Source: an uncultured Campylobacter sp. (GTDB lineage Bacteria > Campylobacterota > Campylobacteria > Campylobacterales > Campylobacteraceae). From it: a DNA stretch of 15,410 nucleotides. Made by a program: the position numbers and the translations under genes. Where the stretch lies: contig NZ_CALLWC010000008.1 in the NCBI RefSeq assembly GCF_938015785.1, forward strand, positions 1 through 15,410. Reading direction: 5' to 3'. Each line of letters begins with the position of its first letter. The stretch's first letter is position 1. This document shows, one piece after another, positions 14,024-15,410 of the stretch. The notes beneath the pieces were generated by a model. That model was not told where the DNA came from and searched no databases. It saw only the letters and a program-made list of their open reading frames with translations.

Positions 14024-14250
14024 ATTTAAATGGAGTAAATTGGTTTATGGCTTTAGCCTCTTGCTTTGACTTTTGATTTTCGGACGGTCGTTAAACCGTC
14101 AGAATTTATCATTTTGGATTGAGCTCTTTTAAATATTTGGCTAGCCGACTTTGCCTATTTACTTGCTAAATTTGAGAAAGCGGGCCGGTGGATATTCGCA
14201 GCTTGCTATTTTATAAATTTTGCTAAAATTCAAAAAATCAAGGAGGCACA

Positions 14251-15117
14251 ATGAGCAAGATAGATGAAATTTGTAAGTATTTGGACGCTAAATTTAGCTC
14301 AGACGGCAAGATACAAAGCGATATAAAGGAGCTATTTGTCTACCGAGCAAGCGTGCCGACCGAGTTTTTAACCGGCGTTTACGAACCGGCGCTTTGCATG
14401 GTTTTTAAAGGCTCAAAACTAGCCAAAGTCGGTAATGATTTTTACGAGTACGACGAGCAGCGCTATCTGCTAGCCGCTACGCATATCCCAGCCGTTGCGA
14501 AGATCAAAGGCTGCCCGTATCTAGCCATAAAGATCAACTTTGAGCTAGAAGATATCTTGGGCGTGATCGAGAGTATAGGCGGCACCGAGAGCAAAAAGGG
14601 CGAGTTTGCAGGGCTAGCTCTTGGGGCGGTAGACGATGAGCTGCTTGAAGCCGTATTTAAATTTATCCGTTTGCTAGAGCGTCCAAACGATGCTAAATTT
14701 TTAGCAAAGCTCGCGATAAAGGAAATTTTATACATACTCTTAAAGGGCGAAAACGGCGATTTCCTACGCCAATACGCAATGCTAGAAACCATAGAAAACC
14801 GCGTTACGCGCGCTGCCAAAGAGATAAAATCAAACTACACCGAGGCGATAAATATCGAAAATTTAGCCAAAAAGCTCGGTATCAGCGCATCGTCGCTATA
14901 TCATAACTTCAAGCGTATCACGACGCTTAGTCCGCTTCAATTTCAAAAAAAGATCCGTCTCGAAGAGGCAAAAAAACTCTTATTAAATCAAAATTTAGAC
15001 GCCGCAGAGGCCGCATTTGCCGTCGGTTACGCGAGCCCTTCGCAGTTTAATAGAGAGTACTCCAGGATGTTTGGCATGCCTTCTAAGGCGCACGTCTTAG
15101 CCATAACGGGCGCTTAA
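14251..15117 (+). CDS. yqhC: AraC-family transcriptional regulator (YqhC-like), intact
   Basis: This 288-residue regulator has an N-terminal AraC-N-type sensing domain (about 20-150, with TGVYEPALCMVFKGSK and PYLAIKINFELEDI). Two helix-turn-helix units follow: the first around 193-235 (INIENLAKKLGISASSLYHNFKRIT) and the second around 243-275 (AEAAFAVGYASPSQFNREYSRMFG). AAGGAGG precedes the ATG. By analogy with E. coli YqhC it should activate the aldehyde-reductase genes on either side, and both carry the same operator-like block. I see no copy of that block before its own gene. It is the working paralogue of the frameshifted copy at 11875-12748. The aldehyde-sensing role is inferred from family and context. 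Confidence 0.87.
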   Translation: MSKIDEICKYLDAKFSSDGKIQSDIKELFVYRASVPTEFLTGVYEPALCMVFKGSKLAKVGNDFYEYDEQRYLLAATHIPAVAKIKGCPYLAIKINFELEDILGVIESIGGTESKKGEFAGLALGAVDDELLEAVFKFIRLLERPNDAKFLAKLAIKEILYILLKGENGDFLRQYAMLETIENRVTRAAKEIKSNYTEAINIENLAKKLGISASSLYHNFKRITTLSPLQFQKKIRLEEAKKLLLNQNLDAAEAAFAVGYASPSQFNREYSRMFGMPSKAHVLAITGA

Positions 15118-15240
15118 ATTTAGTACGGGCAGGCCTGCTGCTCCTCTTGTTGATTTTATCTCCCAAGCTTCTTTTATCTAAATTTACATTTTTGACCCAC
15201 CATAACTACAAATTTTGATCTAAATTTTGCATTTTTTATA

Positions 15241-15308
15241 AAATTTGCAGAAATAGGCAATGATTTTGCAGGATCGTTCTACCGCCTATTTTCTAAAACT
15301 GTTATAAT
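15241..15308 (+). promoter_or_regulatory. Promoter and shared operator of the aldo/keto reductase gene
   Basis: A TATAAT (15303-15308) lies 17 nt downstream of the conserved block at 15254-15285 (TAGGCAA, GA-TTT-CAG, ATCGT, CTACCGC), with AAATTTGCA 4 nt upstream of it, exactly as before the alcohol dehydrogenase gene. By eye the two 32-nt blocks differ at only about seven positions, while the surrounding sequence is not conserved. Confidence 0.75.
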
Positions 15309-15345
15309 CATTTCAGTTTAAAAATCAAAATTACAAGGAGTAAAA

Positions 15346-15410
15346 ATGCAGTATTTAATCTTAAACGACGGCAACAAAATGCCGATTTTAGGCTACGGCG
15401 TGTATCAGGT
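15346..15410 (+). CDS. Aldo/keto reductase, N-terminal fragment (DkgA-like)
   Basis: Only 21 codons lie inside the window. The opening MQYLILNDGNKMPILGYGVYQ matches the start of aldo/keto reductases of the 2,5-diketo-gluconate reductase group (L-NG-KMP-LG-GV-Q), which reduce aldehydes and ketones with NADPH. AAGGAG precedes the ATG, and the gene has its own promoter with the shared operator. In E. coli dkgA follows yqhD, which supports the assignment. The gene continues beyond the right edge. Confidence 0.8.
   Translation, partial: MQYLILNDGNKMPILGYGVYQ

Noticed and set aside
14083..14100. Terminator after the alcohol dehydrogenase gene
   Set aside because: GACGGT/ACCGTC forms only a 6-bp stem with no T-tract on either strand; too weak to call.
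1..15410. CRISPR array
   Set aside because: No regularly spaced direct repeats are visible.

Overview
The window looks like chromosomal DNA of a Campylobacter or close epsilonproteobacterium. The signs are frequent AAATTT-rich segments, dba/dsbI-type disulfide genes, a Tat-exported molybdenum reductase operon, and core genes of moderate GC. The fairly GC-rich coding suggests one of the oral, higher-GC Campylobacter species such as C. gracilis. That species guess is an inference.

Layout. Positions 1-108 are different in kind: the last 19 codons of an enolase with a Firmicute (Streptococcus-like) C-terminus and codon use, then a strong terminator. The Campylobacter-like sequence starts abruptly, apparently inside the last codons of a lost dba gene. 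From 139 to 6450 (+) lies a respiratory gene set: a DsbB/DsbI-type membrane oxidoreductase, a secreted beta-propeller-like protein, a Tat-dependent molybdopterin reductase catalytic subunit, a four-cluster ferredoxin subunit, a TorD-type chaperone and an NrfD/DmsC-type membrane anchor. A 273-base gap full of hairpins separates the catalytic and ferredoxin genes.

From 6491 to 9357 (-) sits a markedly AT-rich three-gene cassette: a SMEK-domain protein, a small middle component resembling MC6, and a DUF2326-type coiled-coil ATPase. This is the gene set predicted to form an ABC-three-component (ABC-3C) conflict system. The genes overlap, have their own TATAAT promoter, and lie between two convergent transcription units. 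This is the best candidate for a little-described system in the window.

From 9512 to 11322 (-) is a second, complete copy of the disulfide module: dba, a DsbI-type membrane half and a separate propeller. In C. jejuni DsbI the membrane and propeller parts are one protein; here both copies are split. Positions 11323-11874 carry no convincing intact gene, only AT-rich inverted repeats and a possible decayed ORF.

From 11875 to the end is an aldehyde/carbonyl reductase locus like E. coli yqhC-yqhD-dkgA: a frameshifted AraC-family yqhC-like pseudogene (-), an iron-type alcohol dehydrogenase (yqhD-like, +), an intact AraC-family yqhC-like regulator (+), and the start of an aldo/keto reductase (+). 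Both reductase genes carry the same roughly 32-bp sequence exactly 17 nt upstream of a TATAAT box, which is very probably the operator of the AraC-type regulator.
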